DNA of 64,000 bases from Microbacterium sp. Nx66 (GTDB lineage Bacteria > Actinomycetota > Actinomycetes > Actinomycetales > Microbacteriaceae): positions 2,914,001 to 2,978,000 of the forward strand of contig NZ_LR880474.1 in NCBI RefSeq assembly GCF_904066215.1, given 5' to 3'. The notes beneath the pieces are model-generated. The model saw only the letters and a list, made by a program, of their open reading frames with translations. It was not told the DNA's origin and did not search any database. Below, one piece after another: positions 8,379-17,966 of this stretch; position 1 is the first letter of the stretch; the number at the start of each line of letters is the position of its first letter. A program made the translations under genes and the position numbers.

Positions 8379-9050
8379 TCACGCCGTCGACGGTCGCTGC
8401 GAGGATGACCGGCGGAACGATTCCAGCGCCGTGCGATACGTGGCGGCGTCGTTCCGTACCGCATCGGTGACCAGGAGGGCGCGAGGTCCGATCTGCCGGA
8501 CGTACACCCCGCGGCACGGCAGCGTCACCACCTTCCCGAGGCCCCGACGCCAGGCGTCGGCGAGCGTTGCCACGTCCCCGTGTTCAGGGCTGTCCGCGAG
8601 TGTCGTGCGGTTCGTCGCGAGGTGCGCGTCGGAGCCACGCCGCTCCCATTCGCGGTACGCCGCGTCGTCGAAGACATCGTCTCCGAACTCATCCCGCGCC
8701 GTGGGGCCGACGAGCTGGCCGAGCAGCGTCTCCCGCTCATCCGGACCCATCGTCGGATCGAGGGCGCGGTCGAACAAGGCCCGATCCGGCTCCGTCGCGG
8801 CGTGCGCGACAGCCTTGTCCCAGATCCGGGGCCAGACCTCCGCCCAGTGCTCACGGGTCTGCGCGTCCACGGGCCGCTCCGCCTCCGCTGGTCGGTCGAC
8901 CAGGAGCGGCGGGAGCGCGTCGTCGACGGGGACCAGCCCGTGCGCCTCCCGGACCCAGAGCAGTTCGAGCAGGGCGTGAGGGCGATCGTCGACGGTGATG
9001 ATCATGTCGTGCGGCCACGGGTCCCCCGGGATCGGGGTCATCGATCGCAT
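8379..9050 (-). CDS. Conserved hypothetical protein
   Basis: A 223-residue soluble protein without signal peptide or membrane segment. It begins MRSMTPIPGDPWPHD and contains DDRPHALLELLWVREAHGL, DPTMGPDERETLLGQLVGP and a C-terminal beta-rich part, VVTLPCRGVYVRQIGPRALLVTD. Function was not recognised. Two starts are plausible: ATG 9050, or ATG 9041, which overlaps by four bases (ATGA) the stop of a short upstream frame with a good ribosome binding site. Confidence 0.7.
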   Translation of the reverse strand: MRSMTPIPGDPWPHDMIITVDDRPHALLELLWVREAHGLVPVDDALPPLLVDRPAEAERPVDAQTREHWAEVWPRIWDKAVAHAATEPDRALFDRALDPTMGPDERETLLGQLVGPTARDEFGDDVFDDAAYREWERRGSDAHLATNRTTLADSPEHGDVATLADAWRRGLGKVVTLPCRGVYVRQIGPRALLVTDAVRNDAATYRTALESFRRSSSQRPSTA

Positions 9051-9148
9051 GCGCCCTCCGCTCCCCTCGTCGGCTGACCGGCGCCGCGGAGCACCGGGCC
9101 GACGACCCCTCGCAACGCGCTGACGCCCTCGTCGTGTTCGGTGTTCAT
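9038..9148 (-). CDS. Possible 36-residue leader ORF coupled to the downstream gene
   Basis: ATG 9148 is preceded by GGAGGGG about 8 bases upstream and opens 36 codons (MNTEHDEGVSALRGVVGPVL...). They end in TGA at 9038-9040, sharing ATGA with the in-frame ATG 9041 of the next gene. The site and overlap look like translational coupling. The peptide has no known relatives to me and could be chance. Confidence 0.3.
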   Translation of the reverse strand: MNTEHDEGVSALRGVVGPVLRGAGQPTRGAEGACDR

Positions 9149-9262
9149 CGGCCACCCCTCCCCCGGCTCGCCCCTCATCTTCGCATCCTCCGATCGCGTG
9201 GAGCCGTGGTCACCGAGAACGACGCTTTCGTCGCGCGATCAGGCTGTGGCTAGGATCGCCCC

Positions 9263-9577
9263 GTGAGCCAGATCATCCCGTCACCTCGTCGCCGAGCCTT
9301 CGGATGCGGGGTCGCGGCCACCGTCGTGGCGCTCGTCGGGATCCTGCCGACCGCGATCGTCTTCGTTCTGGCGGGGACGGCGGACCCGAACTACGGATGG
9401 CTGTTGTTCCTCACGCTGCCGCTCGCGGTCCTCTTCGGTGGCACCGCCCTCATCCTCGGCGTCATCGGGCTCGTCTTCGCCCGTGCCGACCGCGTCGGCT
9501 ACGCGTGGCCGGTCGCGGGAACCGTGCTGGGGGCCGTGTCGGCCCTTCCCACCGCCGCGTTCCTCATGGGTGGCTGA
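9263..9577 (+). CDS. Small integral membrane protein
   Basis: A 104-residue hydrophobic protein with three predicted membrane segments (about 15-40, 48-72, 78-102), including VVALVGILPTAIVFVLAGTA and LLFLTLPLAVLFGGTALILG. Short DUF4190-like membrane proteins look similar, but no signature is decisive. The start follows an upstream non-coding stretch of about 110 bases. Confidence 0.65.
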   Translation: MSQIIPSPRRRAFGCGVAATVVALVGILPTAIVFVLAGTADPNYGWLLFLTLPLAVLFGGTALILGVIGLVFARADRVGYAWPVAGTVLGAVSALPTAAFLMGG

Positions 9578-9647
9578 GCCGCCGCGAGCCGGGTGTCAAC
9601 CAGCCCCAACAACCCTCGCCCTCACTGCTTCCTGAAAGAGAGCCCTC

Positions 9648-10295
9648 GTGCGCCGGAACCCGCCCGCCAACAGACTGATGCTCGCGATGGCTGTGGCCCT
9701 GGCGGCGTTCTTCGTCTGGGGGACACTCGTGCGTCCCCTGGTCGAGGGCGAGCCGCCTGTGGCGACATCGCTGGTATTCGCGACGGGGGTACTGCTCGCG
9801 GGTCTGATCATCTGGATCGTGCTCGGACGCATCCAACGACTGCAGCGCACCCAGCGGCGAGCACTGCGGGAGCGCGAGCCGCAGGCGCGAACCTTCGGCT
9901 CCTACGCGCTCAACGGTGTTGCAGCCTACCTGTCACGTGCGATCCCCCTCCTCGCACTCGGCCCCGCCCCCCGCGGCATGTTGACGGCGAGCCCCACGGG
10001 CGTCATCGACCCTTCGGGGTTCCGGGTGGTCCGCGGCGGGGACCGTCTCCTCACCGCATACAGCGTGCCGCGGGATCGGATCCAGGGCGTGACGAGAGGT
10101 GCCATCCAGGAGGGCGCCTTCCTCTACCCGACCCTCGAGATCGTGGTCTCGCAGGGAGCGGGACAGGCCACGATCCCGGTCCCGGTGACCAGGGACGACG
10201 CGCCGCTTCGCCGGGAGTCACCGGACGGCATGGACCGTTTGATCTCTGACGCGGCACGCATCTGGGGCGTTCCGGTGCTCGGCGACGGCGGCTGA
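9648..10295 (+). CDS. Membrane-anchored protein of unknown function
   Basis: The start is GTG 9648 after GAAAGAG, giving 215 residues. Two hydrophobic segments (about 9-28 and 40-62) are followed by an Arg-rich linker (RIQRLQRTQRRALRERE). A soluble domain follows that starts FGSYALNGVAAYLSRAIPLL and continues with strands such as GVIDPSGFRVVRGG and LEIVVSQGAGQATIPV. The soluble part may be a small beta-barrel, but no family was recognised. Confidence 0.65.
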   Translation: MRRNPPANRLMLAMAVALAAFFVWGTLVRPLVEGEPPVATSLVFATGVLLAGLIIWIVLGRIQRLQRTQRRALREREPQARTFGSYALNGVAAYLSRAIPLLALGPAPRGMLTASPTGVIDPSGFRVVRGGDRLLTAYSVPRDRIQGVTRGAIQEGAFLYPTLEIVVSQGAGQATIPVPVTRDDAPLRRESPDGMDRLISDAARIWGVPVLGDGG

Positions 10296-10368
10296 CGCGA
10301 GCGACTCCGTGACCGGAATCGACGCGCGAGCGCGGGCCGGTAGAGTACGGGAAACAGGGGGGAACATT

Positions 10369-10845
10369 TTGTCTGACGAGTCCATGGCGCAACGGCGCGA
10401 CTACAACCCCGGACCGCGAGTGGGGATCACCTTCTCCACCTTCGACCTGCTGCACGCAGGGCACATCATGATGCTCGCCGAGGCGAAGCGGCAGTGCGAC
10501 TACCTCATCGTCGGCCTGCAGATGGATCCGACCCTGGACCGCCCGGAGAAGAACGCGCCGACGCAGACGGTCGTGGAGCGCTACATCCAGCTTCGCGGCT
10601 GTCAGCACGTGGATGAGATCGTGCCGTACTCGACGGAGCAGGACCTCGAGGACATCCTTCGGTCCTTCAAGCTCGATGTGCGCATCGTCGGGGATGAGTA
10701 CCGCGATCGGGACTTCACCGGCCGCGCGTACTGCGAGGAGAGTGGCATCGAGCTCTACTTCAACAGCCGAGACCATCGGTTCTCCAGCTCGGGCCTCCGG
10801 AGGATCGTCGCGGAGAAGGAAGCGGAGCGCGCCGCGGGTCGCTGA
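10369..10845 (+). CDS. Nucleotidyltransferase, glycerol-3-phosphate cytidylyltransferase-like
   Basis: A 158-residue cytosolic protein. GITFSTFDLLHAGHIMML carries the HxGH motif of the cytidylyl/adenylyltransferase superfamily. ERYIQLRGCQHVDEIVPY and NSRDHRFSSSGLRRIV (the SSSxLR-type C-terminal motif, here SSSGLR) match TagD-like enzymes. The likely reaction is CTP plus a phosphorylated polyol giving a CDP-polyol for cell envelope polymers; the substrate is inferred from family only. The start is chosen as TTG 10369 because GGGGGG lies six bases upstream; ATG 10384 is possible. No envelope genes are adjacent. Confidence 0.8.
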   Translation: MSDESMAQRRDYNPGPRVGITFSTFDLLHAGHIMMLAEAKRQCDYLIVGLQMDPTLDRPEKNAPTQTVVERYIQLRGCQHVDEIVPYSTEQDLEDILRSFKLDVRIVGDEYRDRDFTGRAYCEESGIELYFNSRDHRFSSSGLRRIVAEKEAERAAGR

Positions 10846-10903
10846 CCCGCGTTCTGCCTGTGGCGACCTCCGGTCATCGAACTCCGCGAAGAACAGGTGA
10901 CGG

Positions 10904-11215
10904 ATGCGCACATCGACAGCGTGGGGGTTGATCGCAGCGATGACCGCGGTCTCGCTCGTCGCCCTCGGCGTCGTCATGACCTACCGCTTCACGACTCCGC
11001 TCGTCGATCCTGCCCCGCCGACGCCGGACTACGGGGTCCAGGCGCTCGTCGCCGGCGTGACGATGGCGGCAGTGGTGGTGGGTGGCCTCGGCGCGGGCGT
11101 GTACGCGACGAAACGCGAGGTCGCCCGAGGTCGCGTCGTCGGTTGGACGGCCGCCGCGATGCTCGCGGGCACCGTCCTGGGAGCGGTTCTGGCCTTCGTC
11201 CTGAGCGCACGCTGA
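10904..11215 (+). CDS. Small membrane protein of unknown function
   Basis: A 103-residue protein with three hydrophobic segments (about 7-26, 45-66, 79-100). The loop between the second and third is YATKREVARGRVVG. No family was recognised. It is the last gene before the nrd region and is read toward it. Confidence 0.6.
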   Translation: MRTSTAWGLIAAMTAVSLVALGVVMTYRFTTPLVDPAPPTPDYGVQALVAGVTMAAVVVGGLGAGVYATKREVARGRVVGWTAAAMLAGTVLGAVLAFVLSAR

Positions 11216-11380
11216 GGTTCGGGCTCCCGCGATCTCTGCCGGAACACGAAGGATGCCCCTGCGTCTTATCTCACGCCCGCCTCACGAGATCACGGTGCCT
11301 GAACCCGCACGTCGCGAGCGACCCCATCAAGCTGCGCCGCCGCGTCGAGGAACCGCCGAACAGTGCGTCGCCCCGAACCT

Positions 11381-11411
11381 GGTGCGGCGCCACACGGCGT
11401 GGCGCCGCACC
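11381..11411 (-). terminator. Hairpin, probable terminator of the nrd operon
   Basis: A perfect 13-bp stem (ggtgcggcgccac / gtggcgccgcacc) with a 5-base loop lies just past the duplicated nrdF stop codon. No T-tract follows. Its position beyond the inserted gene suggests it is the original end of the nrdF transcript. Confidence 0.6.
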
Positions 11412-11416
11412 ACGGA

Positions 11417-11480
11417 CTCAGAAGTCCCAGTCGTCGTCTTCCGTGGCCTCGGCATTGCCGATGCCGTAGCCCAGGTTCAT
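11417..11480 (-). pseudogene. Decayed duplicate of the nrdF 3' end
   Basis: These 64 bases repeat the end of nrdF. Bases 11417-11463 match 13702-13748 with one mismatch, and 11465-11480 match 13861-13876 exactly. Relative to nrdF, 111 bases (37 codons) between two cgtag repeats (13750 and 13861) are missing. The remnant still reads in frame from ATG 11480 to TGA 11418: 20 codons, MNLGY joined to [15 protein letters not shown]. Its ATG overlaps the stop of the STAND gene. The similarity stops right at that ATG, which marks the left border of the inserted segment. Confidence 0.88.
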
Positions 11481-13684
11481 CCAAGGTGAGCGAAGAGGAC
11501 ATCGACCTCGTGAAGATCCTCGCGGTCGCTGTTCGACCACTCACGACGGTCGAAGTCGTCGTCCGGGTCGGGCTCCCATACTTCATTCAACCGCTCCCGG
11601 ACTCTCTCTTGCACGTCCACAAATTCGACCGGGAAAGACTCGAGTACGCTCTGCAAAGCGTGGAGCAATTCAAAATCCGAATCGTACCCGTCCCTGTCGG
11701 GATCATCGAGGGCCCATTCGATGCTCTCGACAAGCATGGCTTCGAGATGTGACTCCACCCCAGACTCGCATTCGCGCTCAAACTCGTGAGCCGCTGAGAT
11801 GTCGTGCATCCCAATCTCATCATCGACCCATACTCGGCGAACTTCCGTGGCGAGAATCTCCGCCTCACTCGCAGTCAGCAACGGCTCAAGCGCCCAGTAC
11901 GCCCGAATACGCGCGTCAACATCTGACTCCTCACGCATGAAATCATGCGTGAGCTTCAGTATGTCGGTTGTCGCGCTAACCCGACCCCTGTGAGCATGAT
12001 CATCCAGAACGCCCATGCCCATGGCAACGAGCCGTAGACCGTCTAGTCCTCGAGACCGCCTCAGAATCGGCACGAAGAACTCATCGACTGCTCCCAAAAG
12101 AGCCACCCGGCTTGGAACCTCAAGATCCTGCCACGGCCTGGAGGCGCGGATTCCCTTGCCACTCAGCATTGCGAAGAGGACTGCGATCGATGAAGGTTCT
12201 GCTGATTGCAGGTGCGCCCTGAAAGCTCGAAGATCTGAAAAGAGTCGCGATAGTAGAAAGTCTCTGATGCTTGGGTTTTTTGCCGAGAACTCATATTCTC
12301 CGAACGCGTCTCGGTCAACATCAATAGAAATACCCTCGAGGACGTCTACGTCAGAGTCAGTTACCACCGTAGATTCACCCCACGCCGATAAAACCGATTG
12401 CGCAGTCGCACTTGCACTTGCCTTGGAAGTATCCGTCAACCCGACACAGATCGCTAACGCCAGCGCTCTCTGGGCACTGGAGAGCTCCACCTCGTACACA
12501 CTGTTCCACAAGGCAGAGGGCGAGTTCAGCGAACTCAACATGAACTCCGCAAACCCTGCGCCCTTCGACCCACCCCCAAGTGCTTGAGCAGCGGACACAA
12601 TCGACTCGATCAGACGAGGATTGTAGTTGGGGTGCCTAATCACTCGGAGATAGGCGCGATTGCGGATAATACTTCGCCTAGCGGCCTGCCCTAGCCCGGA
12701 GTAGTAAATATGATTGAACAGGATATGTCCGCGTTGAAACGCGTTGTACGTACTGACATCTACAACAACGTTTGAATCGAGAACGCGGGCAGTTCGCAAC
12801 TTACTATAGGTGCTTTGAGCTGCAGTCAGGATGTACTGACGCGTGGTCAGAATCATCTTGTGTGATTTCGAATCGCGTAGTCGCTGCGCTAGTAAGTCGA
12901 GGGAGTGATCCTCACCCTTCGACAGCTTCTCCATAAGGCTTGTTTGACCGAGAAAGTCGTCGTACAGAAACAGCTGCTTCGCACCGGGCTGCCACACGTT
13001 CTCTATCTCCGAGGCATTCCGAACGTCGAAGACCTCGTAGCCGTCCGCAGCATATGTCAGAGCTACCGATTCTGCGAGTGTAGTCTTCCCCACCCCGGGA
13101 GGACCGGTGATGATCGACATCCCGTACTTCCCTAGCGATTCGTGCACGAACTGAGTCGCGTCACTCGTAACGAATAGTCTCGCCCGCCTTGCGGCGCGCT
13201 CGAGAAAATATCGTTGCCGCTCGTATACTGCATGATGCAAAACAGTCTTTAGCACCGCCAGGCTCGAAACGTATAGCTTCACGTGCAGGCGCTCAACCTC
13301 ACCGTGACGATCGAGAAGGTTCTCGAGATCCTCACATGCAAGAATGTGCTCTTGCCGCAGCTTCTGTTTCCCAAATATTGCGGCGATTGTAGCTTTCGCT
13401 CCCGGGCTCGCGCGCGCTGTTGTCGCTAGCCAGTACTCGCCAAGGTCGCTTGAAGCCACCTTTCTAGCTTCACGCTCCAGCTTCGACTTAAGCTGAAGGA
13501 GCGTTCGTCCCGGCGAGTGCTTACACTGGACGGTACGCAGTGCGCCAGCGCGCAGAAGCCGGACGTCGACCCCACCATCCGGCCCAGGAGAGAACGACTC
13601 GAGCCTCTCCTTCCATTCGGCTTGAAGAAGGTCCCTAACTAGACGCTCAAAGTCGTATGAAGAGAGCGATTCATATGCGCGCAA
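11477..13684 (-). CDS. Mrr-type nuclease fused to STAND NTPase (candidate antiphage effector)
   Basis: A 735-residue protein. Residues 5-95 form a restriction-endonuclease-like domain: YDFERLVRDLL (Glu13), GGVDVRLL (Asp40) and TVQCKH (Gln53, Lys55), the PD-(D/E)xK pattern of Mrr enzymes. An NTPase of the nSTAND3 type follows: Walker A GPPGVGKTT at 194-202, Walker B LFLYDDF at 238-244, and a TTR sensor at 280-282. From about 430 to 735 the protein is helical and acidic, a probable sensor region. Nuclease-STAND fusions of this kind are known or suspected phage-sensing defence proteins; the role here is inference. The TTG start at 13684 lies 18 bases after the nrdF stop, and the stop lies in the nrdF duplicate. 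Base composition is much lower in GC than the flanks (two sampled 60-base rows gave 43% and 52%), which points to transfer. Confidence 0.8.
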   Translation of the reverse strand: MRAYESLSSYDFERLVRDLLQAEWKERLESFSPGPDGGVDVRLLRAGALRTVQCKHSPGRTLLQLKSKLEREARKVASSDLGEYWLATTARASPGAKATIAAIFGKQKLRQEHILACEDLENLLDRHGEVERLHVKLYVSSLAVLKTVLHHAVYERQRYFLERAARRARLFVTSDATQFVHESLGKYGMSIITGPPGVGKTTLAESVALTYAADGYEVFDVRNASEIENVWQPGAKQLFLYDDFLGQTSLMEKLSKGEDHSLDLLAQRLRDSKSHKMILTTRQYILTAAQSTYSKLRTARVLDSNVVVDVSTYNAFQRGHILFNHIYYSGLGQAARRSIIRNRAYLRVIRHPNYNPRLIESIVSAAQALGGGSKGAGFAEFMLSSLNSPSALWNSVYEVELSSAQRALALAICVGLTDTSKASASATAQSVLSAWGESTVVTDSDVDVLEGISIDVDRDAFGEYEFSAKNPSIRDFLLSRLFSDLRAFRAHLQSAEPSSIAVLFAMLSGKGIRASRPWQDLEVPSRVALLGAVDEFFVPILRRSRGLDGLRLVAMGMGVLDDHAHRGRVSATTDILKLTHDFMREESDVDARIRAYWALEPLLTASEAEILATEVRRVWVDDEIGMHDISAAHEFERECESGVESHLEAMLVESIEWALDDPDRDGYDSDFELLHALQSVLESFPVEFVDVQERVRERLNEVWEPDPDDDFDRREWSNSDREDLHEVDVLFAHLG

Positions 13685-13702
13685 TTCCGCACCCGCGGTT
13701 CC

Positions 13703-14722
<1,020 letters not shown>

Positions 14723-16867
14723 TCAGAGCATGCACGAGACGCACTCGGTCATGTCGGTGCCCTCGAGCGCCAGCTGACGCAGACGGATGTAGTAGATCGT
14801 CTTGATGCCCTTGCGCCATGCGTAGATCTGGGCCTTGTTGATGTCGCGCGTGGTGGCGGTGTCCTTGAAGAACAGCGTCAGCGACAGACCCTGGTCGACG
14901 TGCTGCGTGGCCGCGGCGTACGTGTCGATGACCTTCTCGTAGCCGATCTCGTACGCGTCCTGGTAGTACTCCAGGTTGTCGTTCGTCATGAACGCCGCCG
15001 GGTAGTAGACGCGACCGAGCTTGCCTTCCTTGCGGATCTCGATCTTCGAGGCGATCGGGTGGATCGAGGAGGTCGAGTTGTTGATGTAGGAGATCGAGCC
15101 CGTCGGTGGCACGGCCTGCAGGTTCTGGTTGTAGATGCCGTGCTCCTGGATCGACGCCTTGAGCTGGACCCAGTCCTCCTGCGTCGGGATGTGCTTGCCC
15201 GCGAAGAGCTCCTTGACCTTCTCGGTCTCCGGCACCCACGCCCGGTCGATGTACTTGTCGAAGAACTCGCCGGACGCGTAGGTGGAGTCGGCGAACCCGT
15301 CGAACGTCGTGCCGCGCTCGATCGCGAGCTGGTTCGAGGCGCGCAGCGCGTGGAACAGCACGGTGTAGAAGTAGATGTTCGTGAAGTCGACACCCTCCTC
15401 CGAGCCGTAGAACACGTGCTCGCGGGCGAGGTAGCCGTGCAGGTTCATCTGGCCGAGGCCGATCGCGTGCGACCGGTCGTTGCCATCCTCGATCGAGCGG
15501 ACCGAGCCGATGTGGCTCTGGTCGCTGACCGCGGTGAGCGCGCGGATCGCGGTCTCGACCGTCTGACCGAGGTCGTCGGCGTCCATCGACAGCGCGATGT
15601 TCATCGAGCCGAGGTTGCAGGAGATGTCCTTGCCGATCTCCTTGTACGACAGGTCGTCGTTGTAGGTGGTCGGCGTGTTCACCTGCAGGATCTCGCTGCA
15701 GAGGTTGGACATGTTGATGCGCCCCTTGATGGGGTTGGCCTTGTTGACCGTGTCCTCGAACATGACGTACGGGTAGCCGGACTCGAACTGGATCTCGGCG
15801 ACGGTCTGGAAGAACTCGCGCGCGTTGATCTTGGTCTTCTTGATGCGCGGGTCGTCGACCATCTCGCGGTACTTCTCGGTGACCGAGATGTCGCCGAACG
15901 GAACGCCGTAGACCTTCTCCACGTCGTACGGCGAGAACAGGTACATGTCCTCGTCGTTCTTGGCGAGCTCGAACGTGATGTCCGGCACCACGACTCCGAG
16001 CGACAGCGTCTTGATGCGGATCTTCTCATCGGCGTTCTCGCGCTTGGTGTCGAGGAAGCGCATGATGTCGGGGTGGTGGGCGTTGAGGTACACCGCACCC
16101 GCCCCCTGACGCGCGCCGAGCTGGTTGGCGTAGCTGAAGCTGTCCTCGAGGAGCTTCATGACGGGGATGATGCCCGAGGACTGGTTCTCGATCTGCTTGA
16201 TCGGGGCACCCGACTCGCGGATGTTCGACAGCAGCAGGGCCACGCCGCCGCCGCGCTTGGAGAGCTGCAGCGCGGAGTTGATGCCGCGGGCGATCGACTC
16301 CATGTTGTCCTCGATGCGCAGCAGGAAGCAGCTGACGAGCTCGCCGCGCTGCGCCTTGCCCGCGTTGAGGAAGGTCGGGGTGGCCGGCTGGAAGCGACCG
16401 GAGATGATCTCCTCGACGAGGTTCACGGCGAGCTTCTCGTCGCCGTCCGCGAGGGCGAGCGCGGTCATCACGACGCGGTCCTCGAAGCGCTCGAGGTAGC
16501 GCTTGCCGTCGAACGTCTTCAGCGTGTAGCTCGTGTAGTACTTGAACGCGCCGAGGAACGTCTCGAAGCGGAACTTCTTCGAGTAGGCGAGGTCGTTGAG
16601 CTTCTGCACGAAGTCGAACGAGTACTTCTCGATGACGGCGCCCTCGTAGTACTCCTTCTCCACGAGGTAGTCCAGGCGCTCCTTGAGCGAGTGGAAGAAC
16701 ACCGTGTTCTGGTTCACGTGCTGCAGGAAGTACTCCCGCGCGGCGCGCTTGTCGGCGTCGAACTGGATCTTCCCGTTCGCGTCGTACAGGTTCAGCATCG
16801 CGTTGAGGGCGTGGTAGTCCAGACCCTCATACGCGGGGTTCACCTTGAATGCCACTGTCTCGGTCAC
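14723..16867 (-). CDS. nrdE: Class Ib ribonucleoside-diphosphate reductase alpha subunit
   Basis: A 714-residue catalytic subunit that reduces NDPs to dNDPs. Visible features are the N-terminal [20 protein letters not shown] region, [18 protein letters not shown] (with a redox-active Cys), [12 protein letters not shown] (radical-site Cys region), [18 protein letters not shown], and the C-terminal ECVSCML redox pair that receives electrons from NrdH. The start is set at GTG 16867 because it overlaps the nrdI stop (GTGA) and gives the family's usual length. A longer frame to 16963 would run into nrdI. Confidence 0.96.
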   Translation of the reverse strand: MTETVAFKVNPAYEGLDYHALNAMLNLYDANGKIQFDADKRAAREYFLQHVNQNTVFFHSLKERLDYLVEKEYYEGAVIEKYSFDFVQKLNDLAYSKKFRFETFLGAFKYYTSYTLKTFDGKRYLERFEDRVVMTALALADGDEKLAVNLVEEIISGRFQPATPTFLNAGKAQRGELVSCFLLRIEDNMESIARGINSALQLSKRGGGVALLLSNIRESGAPIKQIENQSSGIIPVMKLLEDSFSYANQLGARQGAGAVYLNAHHPDIMRFLDTKRENADEKIRIKTLSLGVVVPDITFELAKNDEDMYLFSPYDVEKVYGVPFGDISVTEKYREMVDDPRIKKTKINAREFFQTVAEIQFESGYPYVMFEDTVNKANPIKGRINMSNLCSEILQVNTPTTYNDDLSYKEIGKDISCNLGSMNIALSMDADDLGQTVETAIRALTAVSDQSHIGSVRSIEDGNDRSHAIGLGQMNLHGYLAREHVFYGSEEGVDFTNIYFYTVLFHALRASNQLAIERGTTFDGFADSTYASGEFFDKYIDRAWVPETEKVKELFAGKHIPTQEDWVQLKASIQEHGIYNQNLQAVPPTGSISYINNSTSSIHPIASKIEIRKEGKLGRVYYPAAFMTNDNLEYYQDAYEIGYEKVIDTYAAATQHVDQGLSLTLFFKDTATTRDINKAQIYAWRKGIKTIYYIRLRQLALEGTDMTECVSCML

Positions 16868-17298
16868 TGAAGATTCCACCGTCGTTCCAATCCGTCGCTC
16901 ACGCGATCCACGTCGTCCTGTGTGCCGAAGATCTCGAGCCGATACAAGTGAGGCACGTGACACTTGCGGCTGATGATGTCGCCGGCGAGGCAGAACGCGT
17001 CGCCGAAGTTGGTGTTGCCCGCGGAGATGACCCCGCGGATGTGACGCCGGTTGCGCTCGTCGTTGAGGAACCGGATCACCTGCTTGGGCACGGCCCCCTT
17101 CTCGACCCCGCGCCCGGCACCCCCGCCGTAGGTGGGGGTCACCAGGACGAAGGGCTCGTCGACGACGAGGTCCTCTTCGTTCCGGTGGAGGGGGATGCGT
17201 CGGGCGGGAAGCCCGAGCTTCTCGATGAAGCGCGCGGTGTTACCCGACACGCTCGAGAAGTAGACCAGGAGCGGCGCAGCGGTCGCGACGGCGCTCAT
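16864..17298 (-). CDS. nrdI: Flavodoxin-like NrdI, radical cofactor assembly
   Basis: A 144-residue flavodoxin-like protein. [18 protein letters not shown] is the FMN phosphate-binding loop, and PTYGGG and [13 protein letters not shown] line the flavin. NrdI supplies the oxidant that builds the Mn(III)2-Tyr cofactor of NrdF. The stop overlaps the nrdE start. A GAGAG ribosome binding site precedes the ATG. Confidence 0.95.
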   Translation of the reverse strand: MSAVATAAPLLVYFSSVSGNTARFIEKLGLPARRIPLHRNEEDLVVDEPFVLVTPTYGGGAGRGVEKGAVPKQVIRFLNDERNRRHIRGVISAGNTNFGDAFCLAGDIISRKCHVPHLYRLEIFGTQDDVDRVSDGLERRWNLQ

Positions 17299-17312
17299 AG
17301 CTCTCTCCTTGG

Positions 17313-17353
17313 GTTCCTGAGCCTGTCGAAGGGCCGGGTCGGTGAGCCTGTCG
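17313..17353. repeat. Two tandem copies of the GAGCCTGTCG repeat
   Basis: One copy (gttcctgagcctgtcgaagg, 17313-17332) is followed by a partial one (ggtgagcctgtcgga, near 17341). Both sit in the nrdH-nrdI gap and share the core found at 14706-14720. Confidence 0.6.
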
Positions 17354-17355
17354 GA

Positions 17356-17589
17356 CTACGCCAGGCGGGACGCGAGCTCGTCGATCTTGTCGGGACGGAA
17401 GCCCGACCAGTGGTCCTCGTCGGTGACGACGACGGGCGCCTGCATGTAGCCGAGCGCCTTGACCTGCTCCAGCGCCGTCGGGTCCTCCGACAGGTCGTGA
17501 ATCTCGTACTCGATGCCCTTGGCATCCAGGGCACGGTAGGTCGCGTTGCACTGGACGCAGGAAGGCTTGGTGTACACCGTGATCGACAT
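17356..17589 (-). CDS. nrdH: Glutaredoxin-like protein NrdH
   Basis: A 77-residue thioredoxin-fold electron donor for NrdEF. It has VYTKPSCVQCNATYRALD with the CVQC redox pair at about 11-14, the cis-Pro region QAPVVVTDEDHWSGFRPDKI, and the WSGFRPD motif typical of NrdH. It is the first gene of the nrdHIEF operon. A good ribosome site (GAGGGGTT) lies just upstream of ATG 17589. Confidence 0.95.
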   Translation of the reverse strand: MSITVYTKPSCVQCNATYRALDAKGIEYEIHDLSEDPTALEQVKALGYMQAPVVVTDEDHWSGFRPDKIDELASRLA

Positions 17590-17966
17590 CTGAACCCCTC
17601 AAATCTCTGGTTTCTCCGGCAGACCTCCGCCGGGATCTCAATACTACATATAGGGACGTACATTCGGTGCGACCACAAGGGGTAGTAGTTACATCCGTGT
17701 AGTTTTTCCACCGCTCTCTACAGATACAACACAGGTTGTCCACCGTTTCTTCCACAGGCGGACCCCCTCTCGCGGGGTCGACGACCCGCGGGAAATCGCG
17801 GCTGGGAGGAGCCTGGGAGAGATCCATCCACAGGAGGCACCCTACGAGGGGCATCCGACATCCCCAGGCCTGTGGAATTCGTCGTCCGGCGTGTCCACGG
17901 CGTGTCGCGGCGTGTCCATCGCCGGCCCATCGCACCGACGTCCCCGCCGCCCGGTACCGTTGTCGG
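17590..17966. promoter_or_regulatory. Divergent control region of nrdHIEF with possible NrdR box
   Basis: These 377 bases carry no gene. At 17642-17657, tactacatatagggac resembles the NrdR box (consensus near ACACTATATATAGTGT) about 55 bases before nrdH. A regular second box at the usual spacing was not convincing. The rest holds the promoter of the MFS gene, whose GTG start may lie close to its transcription start (taccgt, 17955-17960, resembles a -10). Confidence 0.4.

Noticed and set aside
11477..13684. Homing endonuclease interpretation of the inserted gene
   Set aside because: No LAGLIDADG, GIY-YIG or HNH motif is seen; the domain order (Mrr-like, STAND, helical tail) fits defence better. 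The location beside nrdF keeps it as a weak alternative for the mode of mobility.
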